From assembly GCF_009749405.1 (NCBI RefSeq), contig NZ_WBIQ01000007.1:186001-250000 (forward strand): 64,000 nt of DNA, written 5' to 3'. Position 1 is the first letter of the stretch. Every line of letters starts with the position of its first letter. The stretch comes from Agromyces lapidis (GTDB lineage: Bacteria; Actinomycetota; Actinomycetes; Actinomycetales; Microbacteriaceae). The notes beneath the pieces are model-generated. The model was not told the origin of the DNA, made no database searches, and was given only the letters and a program-made list of their open reading frames with translations. Positions 53,875 to 64,000 of this stretch are shown here, in pieces. A program made the position numbers and the translations under genes.

Positions 53875-55515
53875 ATGAGACGTCACTCGCGCCGCCGACG
53901 GGACGCGGCCACTGCAACCCACACGGTTCCGGCTCCGGGGCCCGCTCCTGAGTCGTCCACGGGCGACGACCGCGCGGTGATCTCGGGCTATCGGCTGCTG
54001 CGGCGCCTGGCCTCGGGCGATCGTGCCGCGGTCTTCCTCGCGAGCAGCCTGCACCCGGCGCAGGCCGCATCGCCGCGACCGGTGGTCGCCCTGCGCATCT
54101 ACGAAGCGGGTGGCGACGACGCGCGAGTCGCCGCCGAGATCTCGGCGATGACGGCGGATGCCACGGGCACGCTGCCTGCGCTCATCGACGTCACGGCGCT
54201 CGATGACGGGCGCTGCGTGCTCGCGGTCGAGCGGATCGCCGGACCGACGCTCGCGAGGTTGCTGACGGAGCGGACGCTCGATCCGGGGGAGGCCGTCACG
54301 GTGCTCGCCCCCATCGCGGTCGCCGTCGCGGGGCTGGCCGAGGCCGGCTTCGTGCACACTCGGCTCGCGCCGAACGACGTGCTCATCGACGGAGCCGGCC
54401 GCCCGAGGCTCATCGGACTCGGCGCGATCCGCCGGCTCGACGAGGTCTCGAGCGCGATCGAACGCACCGAACTCCTCCGTGCCGGTCATTCGGCGCTGTC
54501 CGATCTCGTCGCGGCGGTGGCCGAGGCGACGCGGCCCCTCGGGAGTCTCGACCGGGCGGTCGCCGCGATCAGCGACGCGGCCTCGGCTCGTCCGTTCGTC
54601 CGCAGCGAGGCGCTGCTGGAGCGGACGTTGTTCGAGTCGGCCGTCGCCGCGCCGGTGCGCGGGATTCGCGCGACCGCTCAGCTCGGGGCCGCCCCCGCGC
54701 GCCTCGTGGCTCCGGCGACACCCGGCGCGGTGGGTCTGTCGGGTGCGCCCGAGCCGCACGGCCGGGCCGACGACGCGAAGGCAGGGGCGGTTACCGTGCC
54801 GTCGAGGCGTCGCGGGCTGCTCGGAACCCTGGCGGCACTCGCGCAGGTGCCGGCCGACGCGTTCGAGCACGGCGCGGAGCTCGCCGATGTCGATCCGGTC
54901 CGGTCGTTCACGTCTCGCCTGGGGCGGGGCCTCCTCGCACGTCGTCGTGCCGTGCTCGTCGCGGGCCTGGTGGGCGGCGCCGCGCTCGTGCTGCTGCTGA
55001 CGCTCGTGCCGCCGGCCGATGAGCACGTTGCCGGCGACGCCGAGGGTGGCGCGGGGCCGGGGGGCGCCGCCGCCGCTCCCGGCGGTGCGGCGGAGGGCGC
55101 CGCCGAAAGTGAGACCACCGCCGAGGGCGACGATCGTGCTGCGGCCCACGACGACTCGGCAGCCGGCGCGACCGTCGAGGCCGAGGGCGGGCCGGTCGAG
55201 GATCCGATCGAGGCCGCTGCGGCGCTGCTCGCGCTCCGCGAGGACTGCTTCGGGGCCCTCGACGCGGCGTGCCTCGAGCAGGTCGATCAAGCGGGTTCGG
55301 CCATCGAGCGAGCCGATCTCGCGAAGCTCTCGGGGGCGCGCGAGGGCGTGACGGTCGAGCCGACCGTTTACGCCCTCGACGAGATCGCCGTCACCGCGGA
55401 GATGGGCGACGCCGTGCTCGTGACAGTGCCGTACGCCGACCCCGAACGCGAACCGGCCTCGCTCCTCGTGATGAGGAGCGAGGCCGGTTGGCGTCTTCGA
55501 GAACTCTTCGACTAG
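53875..55515 (+). CDS. Membrane-anchored pseudokinase-like protein
   Basis: 546 residues. The N-terminal domain (about 45-230) looks like a Ser/Thr kinase fold: [20 protein letters not shown] and [18 protein letters not shown]. The catalytic loop lacks the Asp of HRD (HTRLAPND), and the DFG is IGLGA, so it is probably inactive. A transmembrane helix near 360-380 is followed by an Ala/Gly/Glu linker and an extracytoplasmic domain with two Cys. ATG 53875 with GGGAGAG upstream is preferred to 53842. It overlaps the convergent E2 gene by 4 nt. Confidence 0.75.
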   Translation: MRRHSRRRRDAATATHTVPAPGPAPESSTGDDRAVISGYRLLRRLASGDRAAVFLASSLHPAQAASPRPVVALRIYEAGGDDARVAAEISAMTADATGTLPALIDVTALDDGRCVLAVERIAGPTLARLLTERTLDPGEAVTVLAPIAVAVAGLAEAGFVHTRLAPNDVLIDGAGRPRLIGLGAIRRLDEVSSAIERTELLRAGHSALSDLVAAVAEATRPLGSLDRAVAAISDAASARPFVRSEALLERTLFESAVAAPVRGIRATAQLGAAPARLVAPATPGAVGLSGAPEPHGRADDAKAGAVTVPSRRRGLLGTLAALAQVPADAFEHGAELADVDPVRSFTSRLGRGLLARRRAVLVAGLVGGAALVLLLTLVPPADEHVAGDAEGGAGPGGAAAAPGGAAEGAAESETTAEGDDRAAAHDDSAAGATVEAEGGPVEDPIEAAAALLALREDCFGALDAACLEQVDQAGSAIERADLAKLSGAREGVTVEPTVYALDEIAVTAEMGDAVLVTVPYADPEREPASLLVMRSEAGWRLRELFD

Positions 55516-56978
55516 ATGCCGAGGTCGGCGTCGAACGCACCCTCTTCGAGACGGTCCTTGACCGCGGTGAGGAAGCGGGCGGCGTCGGCGCCGTCGATGA
55601 TGCGGTGGTCGTACGACAGGGCGAGGTAGACCATCGAGCGCACGGCGATCGCGTCGGCGCCGTCCTGGCTCACGACGACCGGACGCTTGACGACGATGCC
55701 GGTGCCGAGGATCGCCGACTGCGGCAGGAACACGACGGGCGTGTCGAACAGTGCGCCACGGGAGCCGGTGTTCGTCAGGGTGAACGTGCCACCCGCGAGC
55801 TCATCGGGCTTCAGCTGGTTGTTGCGCGTGCGGTCGGCGAGATCGGCGATCTGCGCGGCGAGGCCGGCGATGTCGAGCTCACCCGCGTTGCGGATGACCG
55901 GCGTGAGCAGGCCGCGCTCCGTGTCGACCGCGATGCTCATGTTCTCCTGCGCCGGGTAGACGATGCTGTCGCCGTCGACCGTCGAGTTGATGATCGGGTA
56001 GGCGCGCAGCGCCTCGGCCGCAGCGAGGGCGAAGAACGGCAGGAACGAGAGCTTGTTGCCGGTCTTCGCGAGGAAGTCGCCCTTGACGCGGTCGCGGAAT
56101 CGCGCGACGCGGGTCACGTCGACCTCGACGACGGTGGTGAGCTGCGCCGTCGACGTCATCGAGACGACCGCGCGCTCGGCGACGACCTTGCGCAGACGCG
56201 TCATCGGCACGGTGGTGCCGCGCAGCGGCGAGGTCTCGAGCGGCGTGCGCACGGCCGGCGCTGCGGCGGCGGCAGCGGGTGCCGCCTGCGCCGAGATCAC
56301 GTCCTGCTTGCGGATGCGGCCGCCGACACCGGTGCCGGTCACGCTGGCGAGGTCGACGCCCTGCTCGTTCGCGAGCTTGCGCACGATCGGGGTGACGTAG
56401 CCCGAGGGGCCGGCGTGGGCGCCGGCAGTGGGCGCCGGAGCCGCCGCGGGTGCGGGAGCCGCAGCGGGGGCGGCCGGCGCAGCCGAAGCCGGGGCAGGCT
56501 CGGGTGCGGCCGGTGCCGGTGCCGGTGCCGGTGCCGGTGCCGCGACGGGCTCGGGAGCTGCGACCGGAGCAACGGGCTCGGGAGCGGCCGGAGGCGCGAC
56601 GGGCTCGGGAGCTGCGACCGGTGCCGCCGGAGCGACGGGCTCGGCTGCAGGCGGTGCGGCGACCGGCTCGGCGGCGGGAGCCTCAGCGGGCGCGGGTGCA
56701 GCTGCCTCGGGGGCGGCGGCCTCGGGTGCCGCGGCACCGGAGCCGTCGCCGATCGTCACGAGCGCGGTGCCCACCTCGACGGTCTCGTCCTCCTGGACGA
56801 GGATCGCCTCGATGACACCCGCGACGGGCGACGGGATCTCGGTGTCGACCTTGTCGGTCGAGACCTCGAGCAGCGGCTCGTCGACCTCGACACGGTCGCC
56901 GACATTCTTCAGCCAGCGGGTGACCGTGCCTTCAGTGACACTCTCACCGAGTGCCGGGAGGCTGACGGATTCGCTCAT
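55512..56978 (-). CDS. sucB: Dihydrolipoamide acyltransferase E2 (SucB/DlaT-type)
   Basis: 488 residues. One lipoyl domain (K43 in STDKVDT), a long Ala/Pro linker (about 80-190), a peripheral subunit-binding domain ([16 protein letters not shown], about 195-230), and the catalytic domain with [12 protein letters not shown]. The name sucB follows common annotation. However, in actinobacteria the copy beside lipB/lipA (M. tuberculosis DlaT) serves pyruvate dehydrogenase, so acetyltransferase function with AceE is more likely. Followed in the genome by lipB-lipA; 68 nt after lpdA. Confidence 0.93.
   Translation of the reverse strand: MSESVSLPALGESVTEGTVTRWLKNVGDRVEVDEPLLEVSTDKVDTEIPSPVAGVIEAILVQEDETVEVGTALVTIGDGSGAAAPEAAAPEAAAPAPAEAPAAEPVAAPPAAEPVAPAAPVAAPEPVAPPAAPEPVAPVAAPEPVAAPAPAPAPAPAAPEPAPASAAPAAPAAAPAPAAAPAPTAGAHAGPSGYVTPIVRKLANEQGVDLASVTGTGVGGRIRKQDVISAQAAPAAAAAAPAVRTPLETSPLRGTTVPMTRLRKVVAERAVVSMTSTAQLTTVVEVDVTRVARFRDRVKGDFLAKTGNKLSFLPFFALAAAEALRAYPIINSTVDGDSIVYPAQENMSIAVDTERGLLTPVIRNAGELDIAGLAAQIADLADRTRNNQLKPDELAGGTFTLTNTGSRGALFDTPVVFLPQSAILGTGIVVKRPVVVSQDGADAIAVRSMVYLALSYDHRIIDGADAARFLTAVKDRLEEGAFDADLGI
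56507..56544. repeat. 6-bp tandem repeat in the E2 linker
   Basis: About six copies of GCCGGT encode Ala-Pro in the flexible linker. Part of a wider Ala/Pro-rich stretch (56410-56740). Unit changes keep the frame and alter only the swing length. Confidence 0.75.
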
Positions 56979-57046
56979 GCGCTTGTCTCCTTCACAGCGT
57001 GGGAACGCTTTCTAGCTTATTGCAGTCGTTGGGCGGGCAGCGGGGC

Positions 57047-58426
57047 TCAGATGGCGTGCAGCGGCTTGCCGGCGAGCTTCAGCACGGCCTCGCCGAAGGC
57101 CTCGGCCTGCGTCGGGTGCGCGTGGATGAACGGGGCGATGTCCTCGGGGTACGCCTCCCAGTTCACCGCCAGCTGGGCCTCGGCGATGAGCTCGCCGACG
57201 CGCCCGCCGATCATGTGGACGCCGACGATGGGGCCGTCGTTCACGCGGACGACCTTCACCGAGCCGCCGGTGCCGAGGATGCTCGACTTGCCGTTGCCCG
57301 CGAGGTTGTAGTCGTACGAGCTGATCTGCTCGGCGCCGAACTTCTCGGCGGCCTTCGCCTCGGTGTAGCCGACCGAGGCGATCTCGGGCTCGCAGTAGGT
57401 GATCTTCGGGACGTTCACGTCTTCGACGACGATCGGGTTCAGGCCCGCGATCTCTTCGGCGACGAAGATGCCCTGCTGGTAGCTGCGGTGCGCGAGCTGG
57501 AGGCCGGGCACGATGTCGCCGACGGCGTAGACGCCGGGGACGTTCGTCGCGAGGCGCTCGTTCGTCAGCACGAAGCCGCGATCCATCGTGATGCCGGCCT
57601 CTTCGAAGCCCAGGCCCTGGGTCGAGGGGCCGCGGCCGACGGCGACGAGCAGCAGCTCGGCGTCGTAGCTCTGGCCGTTCTCGAGGGTGATGACGACACC
57701 CTGCTCGTCCTGCGTGACGCCCTGGAACCGAACGCCCAGCGAGAACTCGATGCCGCGCTTGCGGAAGGCGCGCTCGAGCTGCTTCGAGATCGACTCCTCC
57801 TCGTTGGGCACGAGGTGGGGGAGTGCCTCGATGATGGTCACCTCGGCCCCGAAGGAGCGCCAGACGCTCGCGAACTCGACGCCGATGACGCCGCCGCCGA
57901 GCACGGCGACCTTCTTGGGGACGAAGTCGAGCTCGAGCGCCTGCTCGCTCGTGATGACGCGGCCGCCGATCTCGAGGCCGGGCAGCGAGCGCGAGTACGA
58001 CCCGGTGGCGAGCACGACGTTCTTGCCGACGTAGCGGTCGTCGCCGACCTGCACCGTGCTCGGCGCGACGAGGCGCCCCTCGCCCTCGACCACGGGGATG
58101 CCCCGGGCCTTGAGCAGGCCCTGCAGGCCCTTCCACTTGCTGGCGACGATGCCCTCGCGGTACGCGGAGACACCGTTGATGTCCATGCCCTCGAAGGCGG
58201 TCTTCACGCCGTACTTGGCGGCGTCCTTCGACACTTCGGCGACCTCGGCCGCGTGCAGCAGCGCCTTCGTCGGGATGCAGCCGCGGTGGAGACAGGTGCC
58301 GCCGAGCTTGTCCTTCTCGATCACCACCGCGGTGAGCCCGAGTTCGACGGCGCGAATCGCAGCGGCATAACCCGCGCTGCCTCCGCCGAGGACGACCATG
58401 TCAAAGTTCTGCTCGGACAACCGCAA
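57047..58426 (-). CDS. lpdA: Dihydrolipoyl dehydrogenase (E3)
   Basis: 459 residues; reoxidises the lipoyl group with NAD+. FAD motif VVLGGGSAGYAAAIRA, redox pair C45/C50 (GGTCLHRGCIPTKA), NAD motif VAVLGGGVIGVEFASVW, and the C-terminal active-site HAHPTQAE are present. Upstream of the E2 gene on the same strand. It likely serves both pyruvate and 2-oxoglutarate complexes. Confidence 0.97.
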   Translation of the reverse strand: MRLSEQNFDMVVLGGGSAGYAAAIRAVELGLTAVVIEKDKLGGTCLHRGCIPTKALLHAAEVAEVSKDAAKYGVKTAFEGMDINGVSAYREGIVASKWKGLQGLLKARGIPVVEGEGRLVAPSTVQVGDDRYVGKNVVLATGSYSRSLPGLEIGGRVITSEQALELDFVPKKVAVLGGGVIGVEFASVWRSFGAEVTIIEALPHLVPNEEESISKQLERAFRKRGIEFSLGVRFQGVTQDEQGVVITLENGQSYDAELLLVAVGRGPSTQGLGFEEAGITMDRGFVLTNERLATNVPGVYAVGDIVPGLQLAHRSYQQGIFVAEEIAGLNPIVVEDVNVPKITYCEPEIASVGYTEAKAAEKFGAEQISSYDYNLAGNGKSSILGTGGSVKVVRVNDGPIVGVHMIGGRVGELIAEAQLAVNWEAYPEDIAPFIHAHPTQAEAFGEAVLKLAGKPLHAI

Positions 58427-58518
58427 TCTCCCTTGCGCATCTGATCTGCGTCACGGACTGCCGCCGGCGTGTCGCCGCGGCAGGGCGTATTGGCGACGTT
58501 CTCGCCCATACGACCTTA

Positions 58519-59991
58519 CTACTTGGCGGAGAGCTCCTCGCCCAGTGCGACGAGCGTGCGGACCGCCGCTCCGGTCGCGCCCGTTCCGGTGAATCCCCAC
58601 CCGGCGCCGCCGTTGTGGCCGGGCCCCGCGATGTCGAGGTGCGCCCACGGGATCCGCTCCTCGGAGCCGTCCTTCTTGCCGACGAACTGCTGCAGGAACA
58701 CGCCCGCGAGGAGCATGCCGGGCACGGTCATGCCGAGCTTCGTGTTCATGAGATCGGCGACGTCGGACTTGAGCAGGGGCAGCAGGTCGGCGGGCAGCGG
58801 CATCGGCCAGGTGGTCTCGTCGACCGCGTCGGCGACGGCGCGCACGCGCGCGACGAGCTCGTCGTCGCCCATGAGGCCGGTGATGCGGTGGCCGAGCGCG
58901 ACGACCTGGGCGCCGGTCAGCGTCGCGACGTCGATGATGGCGTCGGGCTGCTCCTCGCTCGCGGCGACGAGCGCATCGGCGAGCACGAGGCGTCCCTCCG
59001 CGTCGGTGTTGACGACCTCGACGGTCTTGCCGCCGCGGATGCGCAGTACGTCGTTCGGCCGGATCGCGGTGCCCGACGGCATGTTCTCGGCGAGGCACAG
59101 CCAGCCGGTGACCCGGATCGGCAGCCCGAGCTCGGCGATCGCGACGATCGCGGAGAGCACGGCCGCAGCGCCCGCCATGTCGGTCTTCATGCCGACCATC
59201 GAAGCCATCGGCTTCAGCGAGAGGCCGCCCGAGTCGAAGGTGATGCCCTTGCCGATGAAGGCGACATGGGTGGATGCCTCAGCGGGAGCCCATTCGAGGC
59301 GCACGAGCCGAGGACCTCGGCTCGAGCCCTGCCCGACGCCGGCGATGCCGCCGAACCCGTCGGCCTCGAGCTCGGCCTCGTCCCAGACCCTGCTCGTCAC
59401 GCCGACCGCGGTCGCGGCCTCGACGGCGAGCGCGGCGAAGGTCTCGGGGTAGAGCTCGGAGGGGGAGGCGTTCACCAGGTCCTTCGTGCGCGCCACGGCG
59501 GCGACGACCGATCGGACGCGTCCGAGGCCGATCTCCTCGGCGGCGAACCCGCTGTGCAGCTCGATTCGGGCGACCGGGGGCTTCGATTCGCTGCGGTACT
59601 CGTTGTAGGCGTAGGCGCCGAGGGCCGCGCCCTCGAGGAGGGCCGCTGCCTCGCCCGCGTCGTCGACGGTCGCGGCGATCGCGACCGACTCGGTGGCGGT
59701 CAGGCGGCGGACGGCGGAGCCCGCGGCGCGGCGGAGGCTCGCGGCATCCGCCTGCTCGCCGACGCCGACGACCGCGATCACGCGGGCGCCGCCCTCGTGG
59801 CCGGGGATCCGCGTGAGTTCCTCGCTCGCCCCGGTCGCGCCGAGAGCGACGAGCTGGGGGGCGACCCACTCGAATCCTTCGGCGGCGATCAGTTCGGCTC
59901 CGTCGGCACCCTTCGTTGCGACGAGCAGCACGACGTCGGCGTCGGCGGCGGATGCGGGGGAGGAGGTGACGGAGAGCGTGGGAACGGTCAT
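58519..59991 (-). CDS. pepA: Leucyl aminopeptidase (M17)
   Basis: 490 residues. Dimetal site residues in GKGITFDSGG, MKTDMAGAAAV and NTDAEGRLVLADAL, and the catalytic Arg in the same helix. Cytosolic hexameric peptidase. 92 nt from lpdA. GGGAG precedes the ATG. Confidence 0.95.
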   Translation of the reverse strand: MTVPTLSVTSSPASAADADVVLLVATKGADGAELIAAEGFEWVAPQLVALGATGASEELTRIPGHEGGARVIAVVGVGEQADAASLRRAAGSAVRRLTATESVAIAATVDDAGEAAALLEGAALGAYAYNEYRSESKPPVARIELHSGFAAEEIGLGRVRSVVAAVARTKDLVNASPSELYPETFAALAVEAATAVGVTSRVWDEAELEADGFGGIAGVGQGSSRGPRLVRLEWAPAEASTHVAFIGKGITFDSGGLSLKPMASMVGMKTDMAGAAAVLSAIVAIAELGLPIRVTGWLCLAENMPSGTAIRPNDVLRIRGGKTVEVVNTDAEGRLVLADALVAASEEQPDAIIDVATLTGAQVVALGHRITGLMGDDELVARVRAVADAVDETTWPMPLPADLLPLLKSDVADLMNTKLGMTVPGMLLAGVFLQQFVGKKDGSEERIPWAHLDIAGPGHNGGAGWGFTGTGATGAAVRTLVALGEELSAK

Positions 59992-60079
59992 GACTCCCGA
60001 TGGTACGTGTTCGCTCTGGGCATGAAGGTCCGAGGCCGCGTTCGGGAGGGCCCGCGAAGAGCGTCACTAGGCTGGAATC

Positions 60080-61006
60080 ATGCGCGATCCCCGCTCCCTC
60101 TTCGAGTTGAACGCCGACGTGTCGGTGCCGCCGGGCCTGCCGCTCGTCGCCGGCCTGACCGGTTCCGCCGATGCGGGCGGCGCGGTCGCGCAGACGACCG
60201 AGTACCTGCGGGAGACCCTCGACACGACCGTCGTCGCGACCTTCGACATCGACGAGCTCCTCGACTACCGCGCCCGCCGCCCGATCATCCTCTTCGAGGG
60301 CGACCACCTGAGCGACTACACACCGCCCCGGCTGGCGCTCGAACTCGCTCGCGACGAACTCGGTCGTCCGTTCCTGCTGCTCACCGGCTTCGAGCCCGAC
60401 TTCCGGTGGGAGCAGTTCAGCGCCGCGGTGCTGCTGCTCGTCGACGAGTTCCAGGTCTCGTCGACGACCTGGGTGAACTCGATCCCCATGCCGGTGCCGC
60501 ACACCAGGCCCATCCGCGTCACCGTGAGCGGAAACCGCGAGGAGCTCATCGAGACGATGTCGGTGTGGCGGCCGACGACCCAGGTGCCGTCGAACGCGCT
60601 GCACCTGATCGAGTACCGCCTGGTGGAACTCGGCCATCCGACGACGGGATTCGTGCTCCTGATCCCGCACTACCTCGCCGACGCCGAGTATCCGTCGGCG
60701 GCGGTTGCCGCACTCGAGGCGATCAGCGCGGCGACGGGTCGCATCTTCCCGACCGACGCACTGCGCGAGCAGGGCCGTGAGTTCCTCGGACGCATCGACG
60801 AGCAGGTCGGCGAGAACGGCGAGCTCGCGAAGCTCGTCGGCACGCTGGAGGAGCGGCACGACGCCTACATGGAGGGCACGACGCTGCGGTCGCCGCTCAC
60901 CGACGAGGACGGCGAGCTGCCGAGCGCCGACGAGATCGCCGCCGAGCTCGAGAAGTTCCTCGCCTTCCGGCGTTCGCGCGACGACGAACCGCCGCGTTCG
61001 GGCTGA
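60080..61006 (+). CDS. PAC2 family protein
   Basis: 308 residues. A PAC2 (proteasome assembly chaperone-like) fold with VAGLTGSADAGGAVAQ, TWVNSIPMPVPHTRP and GFVLLIPHYLADAEYP. Function in actinobacteria is unclear; relatives cooperate with proteasome or Pup systems. ATG 60080 lies 6 nt after TAGGCT (60068-60073), leaderless. Divergent from pepA. Confidence 0.9.
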   Translation: MRDPRSLFELNADVSVPPGLPLVAGLTGSADAGGAVAQTTEYLRETLDTTVVATFDIDELLDYRARRPIILFEGDHLSDYTPPRLALELARDELGRPFLLLTGFEPDFRWEQFSAAVLLLVDEFQVSSTTWVNSIPMPVPHTRPIRVTVSGNREELIETMSVWRPTTQVPSNALHLIEYRLVELGHPTTGFVLLIPHYLADAEYPSAAVAALEAISAATGRIFPTDALREQGREFLGRIDEQVGENGELAKLVGTLEERHDAYMEGTTLRSPLTDEDGELPSADEIAAELEKFLAFRRSRDDEPPRSG

Positions 61007-61268
61007 CGTGCGCTGATCCGAAGGAATTCCCGGGTGCCGCCGGGCGTTGACCAGTGGTGAACGCCGGGGTGCCGCATGTGCGTGCGCGCGGCTGCGGGGC
61101 TGTATAATTAAGGCAGGACCCGTTCGGGTCCGCGGGCACGACCGAGGTCGCGCCACCACGCGGACTTGACATGGGTCCTCATAGTGTCCGAAAACGATCG
61201 GACCGACAGCTCGAGCCGCGCCCTCCACGAGGGCACACGCCGGCCGACGGTAGGAGAGGTTCATACGT
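61007..61268 (+). promoter_or_regulatory. Principal sigma gene promoter and leader
   Basis: TATAAT (61103-61108, preceded by TG) is the best -10 in the window. The leader of about 150 nt holds AGGACCC (61115-61121), which can pair with CGGGTCC (61125-61131) or with GGGTCCT (61173-61179), giving two exclusive hairpins. GGAGAGG (about 61254-61260) is the ribosome site. Confidence 0.6.
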
Positions 61269-62573
<1,305 letters not shown>

Positions 62574-62580
62574 GCCGCCG

Positions 62581-63837
62581 GTGCGCTACGCGCCGGCGAT
62601 CCTCGTCGGCCGACTCACCCGATTCGCCGCCCGGCTGCGCAAGCCGGGCGGCGGTTCGGCCGTCCCAGGGCTCGTCGTCAACCGCATCGCTCCGAACTAC
62701 CTGAAGCGCACCCTCTCGGGCTTTCCGCAGGGGCTCGTGGTGGTCTCGGGGTCAGCGGGCAAGTCGACGACGACGAAGATGCTGGTCGCGATCCTCCGCG
62801 AGCACGGCGTCGACGTCTTCACGAACCCGTCGACGGCGAACATCAGCCAGGGGCTGACCTCCGCCCTCCTCGAGCAGGCCGACTGGCGAGGCCGAGTACC
62901 CGGCGATGTCGCCGTGCTCGAGATGGACGAAGGCCATGGCGCCCTCGTCATGCAGGGCGTCGACGCTCGCGTCGTCGCGCTCACGAACGTGATGGTCGAC
63001 CAGATCGACCGATTCCACGACTCCGAGATGGTCGCAGGCATGCTCGGCCGCATCGCGGCACGTGCGGGCGAGGCGGTCATCGTGAACGCCGATGACGCCT
63101 ACCTCGAGCGTCTGGCGGCGAAGCTGCGATCGGATGTCGCCGTCCACCGCTTCGGCGTCTCGCAGGCCGTGCTCGACTCCGCCCCTCGCGGGCTCGGCTA
63201 TACCGAGACCGCCGGGCGGCGACTCGCTGCAGGCGGCGGGCTCGTCATCGACGCTGTCGAGGGGCGAGAGGTCGTGCTCGACGACCGCGGCTCCGAGGTG
63301 CGGGCAGGGATTCCGGCCCGAGGCATCCACTACGCGGTCGACGCGGCGTGCGCCTACGAGACCGCGCGCGCCGTGCTCGGCGAACGTTTCTCGCGCGAGA
63401 CGGCCGCGATGGCCCTCAGCGCCATCCCGGCGGTCTTCGGGCGCGGCGAGCGCGTCACGGTGCGCGGCCAGGAGGTCGAGTTCGTGCTCGTGCAGAACCC
63501 GGCGAGCTATCAGCTCAACGTCGACAGCATCGAGCCCGGAACGAGCGACATCCTCTTCGCGATCGGCTCGGACGTGCGGGACCCCTCGTACTTCTGGCCG
63601 GCCGACGCGGCCTCGCTCGGGCGCGTGAAGATCGTCAGCGGGTCGAAGTCCGCCGAGGCTGCGCTCATGCTCGCCTACGACGGCGTCGAGATCGACCGGG
63701 TCGAGCCCGAGCTCGGGGTGGCCCTCGACGACTTCCTCGCTGCGCCCGCACCCGAGCGCGGCGTGAAGACGATCGTCTTCTCGGCCGACTCGATGCGCCG
63801 CACTCGCGCCCACCTCGGACTGACGGGAACGGAATGA
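62581..63837 (+). CDS. murT: Mur ligase family protein MurT
   Basis: 418 residues; with GatD amidates lipid II D-Glu. ATP-binding SGSAGKSTTTKM, the central Mur ligase part EMDEGHG and VNADDAYLERL, and a C-terminal DUF1727 domain. The Cys4 zinc ribbon of staphylococcal MurT is not visible, as only one Cys is found. GTG start. Its stop overlaps the gatD start (ATGA), which supports a MurT-GatD complex. Confidence 0.92.
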   Translation: MRYAPAILVGRLTRFAARLRKPGGGSAVPGLVVNRIAPNYLKRTLSGFPQGLVVVSGSAGKSTTTKMLVAILREHGVDVFTNPSTANISQGLTSALLEQADWRGRVPGDVAVLEMDEGHGALVMQGVDARVVALTNVMVDQIDRFHDSEMVAGMLGRIAARAGEAVIVNADDAYLERLAAKLRSDVAVHRFGVSQAVLDSAPRGLGYTETAGRRLAAGGGLVIDAVEGREVVLDDRGSEVRAGIPARGIHYAVDAACAYETARAVLGERFSRETAAMALSAIPAVFGRGERVTVRGQEVEFVLVQNPASYQLNVDSIEPGTSDILFAIGSDVRDPSYFWPADAASLGRVKIVSGSKSAEAALMLAYDGVEIDRVEPELGVALDDFLAAPAPERGVKTIVFSADSMRRTRAHLGLTGTE

Positions 63838-64000
63838 CCCTCACCATCGTGTCGCTGCTGCCGACGCTGCAGAACACCAACGGCGACGCGCAGAACGCCG
63901 CAGTGCTCGCGCGGCGAGCGCGATGGGCGGGCCTCGAGGCCGAGGTCGTGGCGGTCGACGACCGCGCGGCGCTGCCCGAGCGGGTCGACGCGGTCGTGCT
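63834..64000 (+). CDS. gatD: Lipid II isoglutaminyl synthase glutaminase subunit (partial)
   Basis: The first 55 or so codons are present before the right edge. The beginning TLTIVSLLPTLQNTNGDAQN fits GatD, the class I glutaminase that gives ammonia to MurT; the catalytic Cys is outside the window. The assignment leans on the ATGA overlap with murT. Confidence 0.82.
   Translation, partial: MTLTIVSLLPTLQNTNGDAQNAAVLARRARWAGLEAEVVAVDDRAALPERVDAVV

Noticed and set aside
55269-57311. 680-codon plus-strand frame over the E2 gene
   Set aside because: Gly/Arg/Cys repeats are the complement of the Ala/Pro linker codons.

Overview
The window is high-GC actinobacterial DNA, most likely from a Micrococcales/Microbacteriaceae-type organism. 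The basis is the strong GC3 bias, many GTG starts, many putative leaderless starts, and a core gene order resembling the Mycobacterium tuberculosis Rv2215-Rv2245 block (E2, lipB, lipA, glnA1, glnE, glnA2, panB, Nif3-like, zinc-ribbon coiled coil, AhpE-like, aceE, PucR regulator, fabD, acpP, KAS). The synteny is recalled, not computed.

Region 1 (1-12100) is an accessory metal-handling segment. A CsoR repressor with an ATACCC/GGGTAT operator stands divergent to DUF6153, DUF305 lipoprotein, M23 peptidase and a sialidase-like lipoprotein (partial at the left edge), and in front of a CopZ-like chaperone and a P1B ATPase with an unusual Cys-Pro-Asp membrane motif. It continues with a SHOCT protein, an AAA ATPase, an ABC exporter, a second DUF305 protein, a CmtR-type Cd/Pb repressor, a CDF transporter and a 19-residue peptide with six cysteines.

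Region 2 (12066-18888) is bounded by two identical 34-bp copies of a tRNA 3' end, the classic footprint of tandem integration at a tRNA gene. Its cargo is a two-component system, a DedA protein, and a sulfur/persulfide-type operon: CoA-disulfide reductase-rhodanese fusion, two related Cys-rich small proteins, DUF4395 and DUF2202. That operon has two overlapping CsoR/CstR-like palindromes on its -35 element.

Region 3 (18.9-28.2 kb) is mixed: a DUF4386-like membrane protein, a BBE-type FAD oxidase, a DUF1254/DUF1214 protein, a RibD/DHFR-like reductase, a zinc-ribbon nuclease-like protein, an actinobacterial PolA-like polymerase, PadR and DUF3145.

Region 4 (28.3-64 kb) is core chromosome: fatty acid synthesis (fabF, acpP, fabH, fabD with a PucR/FasR-like regulator) next to aceE; an AhpE-like peroxiredoxin; tRNA-Val; a TetR/DUF1304/oxidoreductase unit; Nif3-like, zinc-ribbon, rnpB; a PCD-VOC protein; ppgK; map; panB; the nitrogen set glnA2-glnE-glnA1; RDD and DUF4191 proteins; lipA-lipB; a pseudokinase; E2 and lpdA; pepA; PAC2; the principal sigma factor; and murT-gatD (gatD cut by the right edge). 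The aceE, E2, lpdA, lipA and lipB genes together supply and lipoylate the pyruvate dehydrogenase complex, which feeds the adjacent fatty acid genes. The glutamine synthetases sit with the adenylyltransferase that controls them.

Two signals stand out. One is the set of tiny Cys-rich proteins tied to metal or sulfur regulators. The other is a recurring TAnnnT-N6-start layout (cmtR, CoA-disulfide reductase, Nif3, map and its divergent partner, RDD, lipB, PAC2 and probably fabD), which points to leaderless mRNAs and helps fix start codons.
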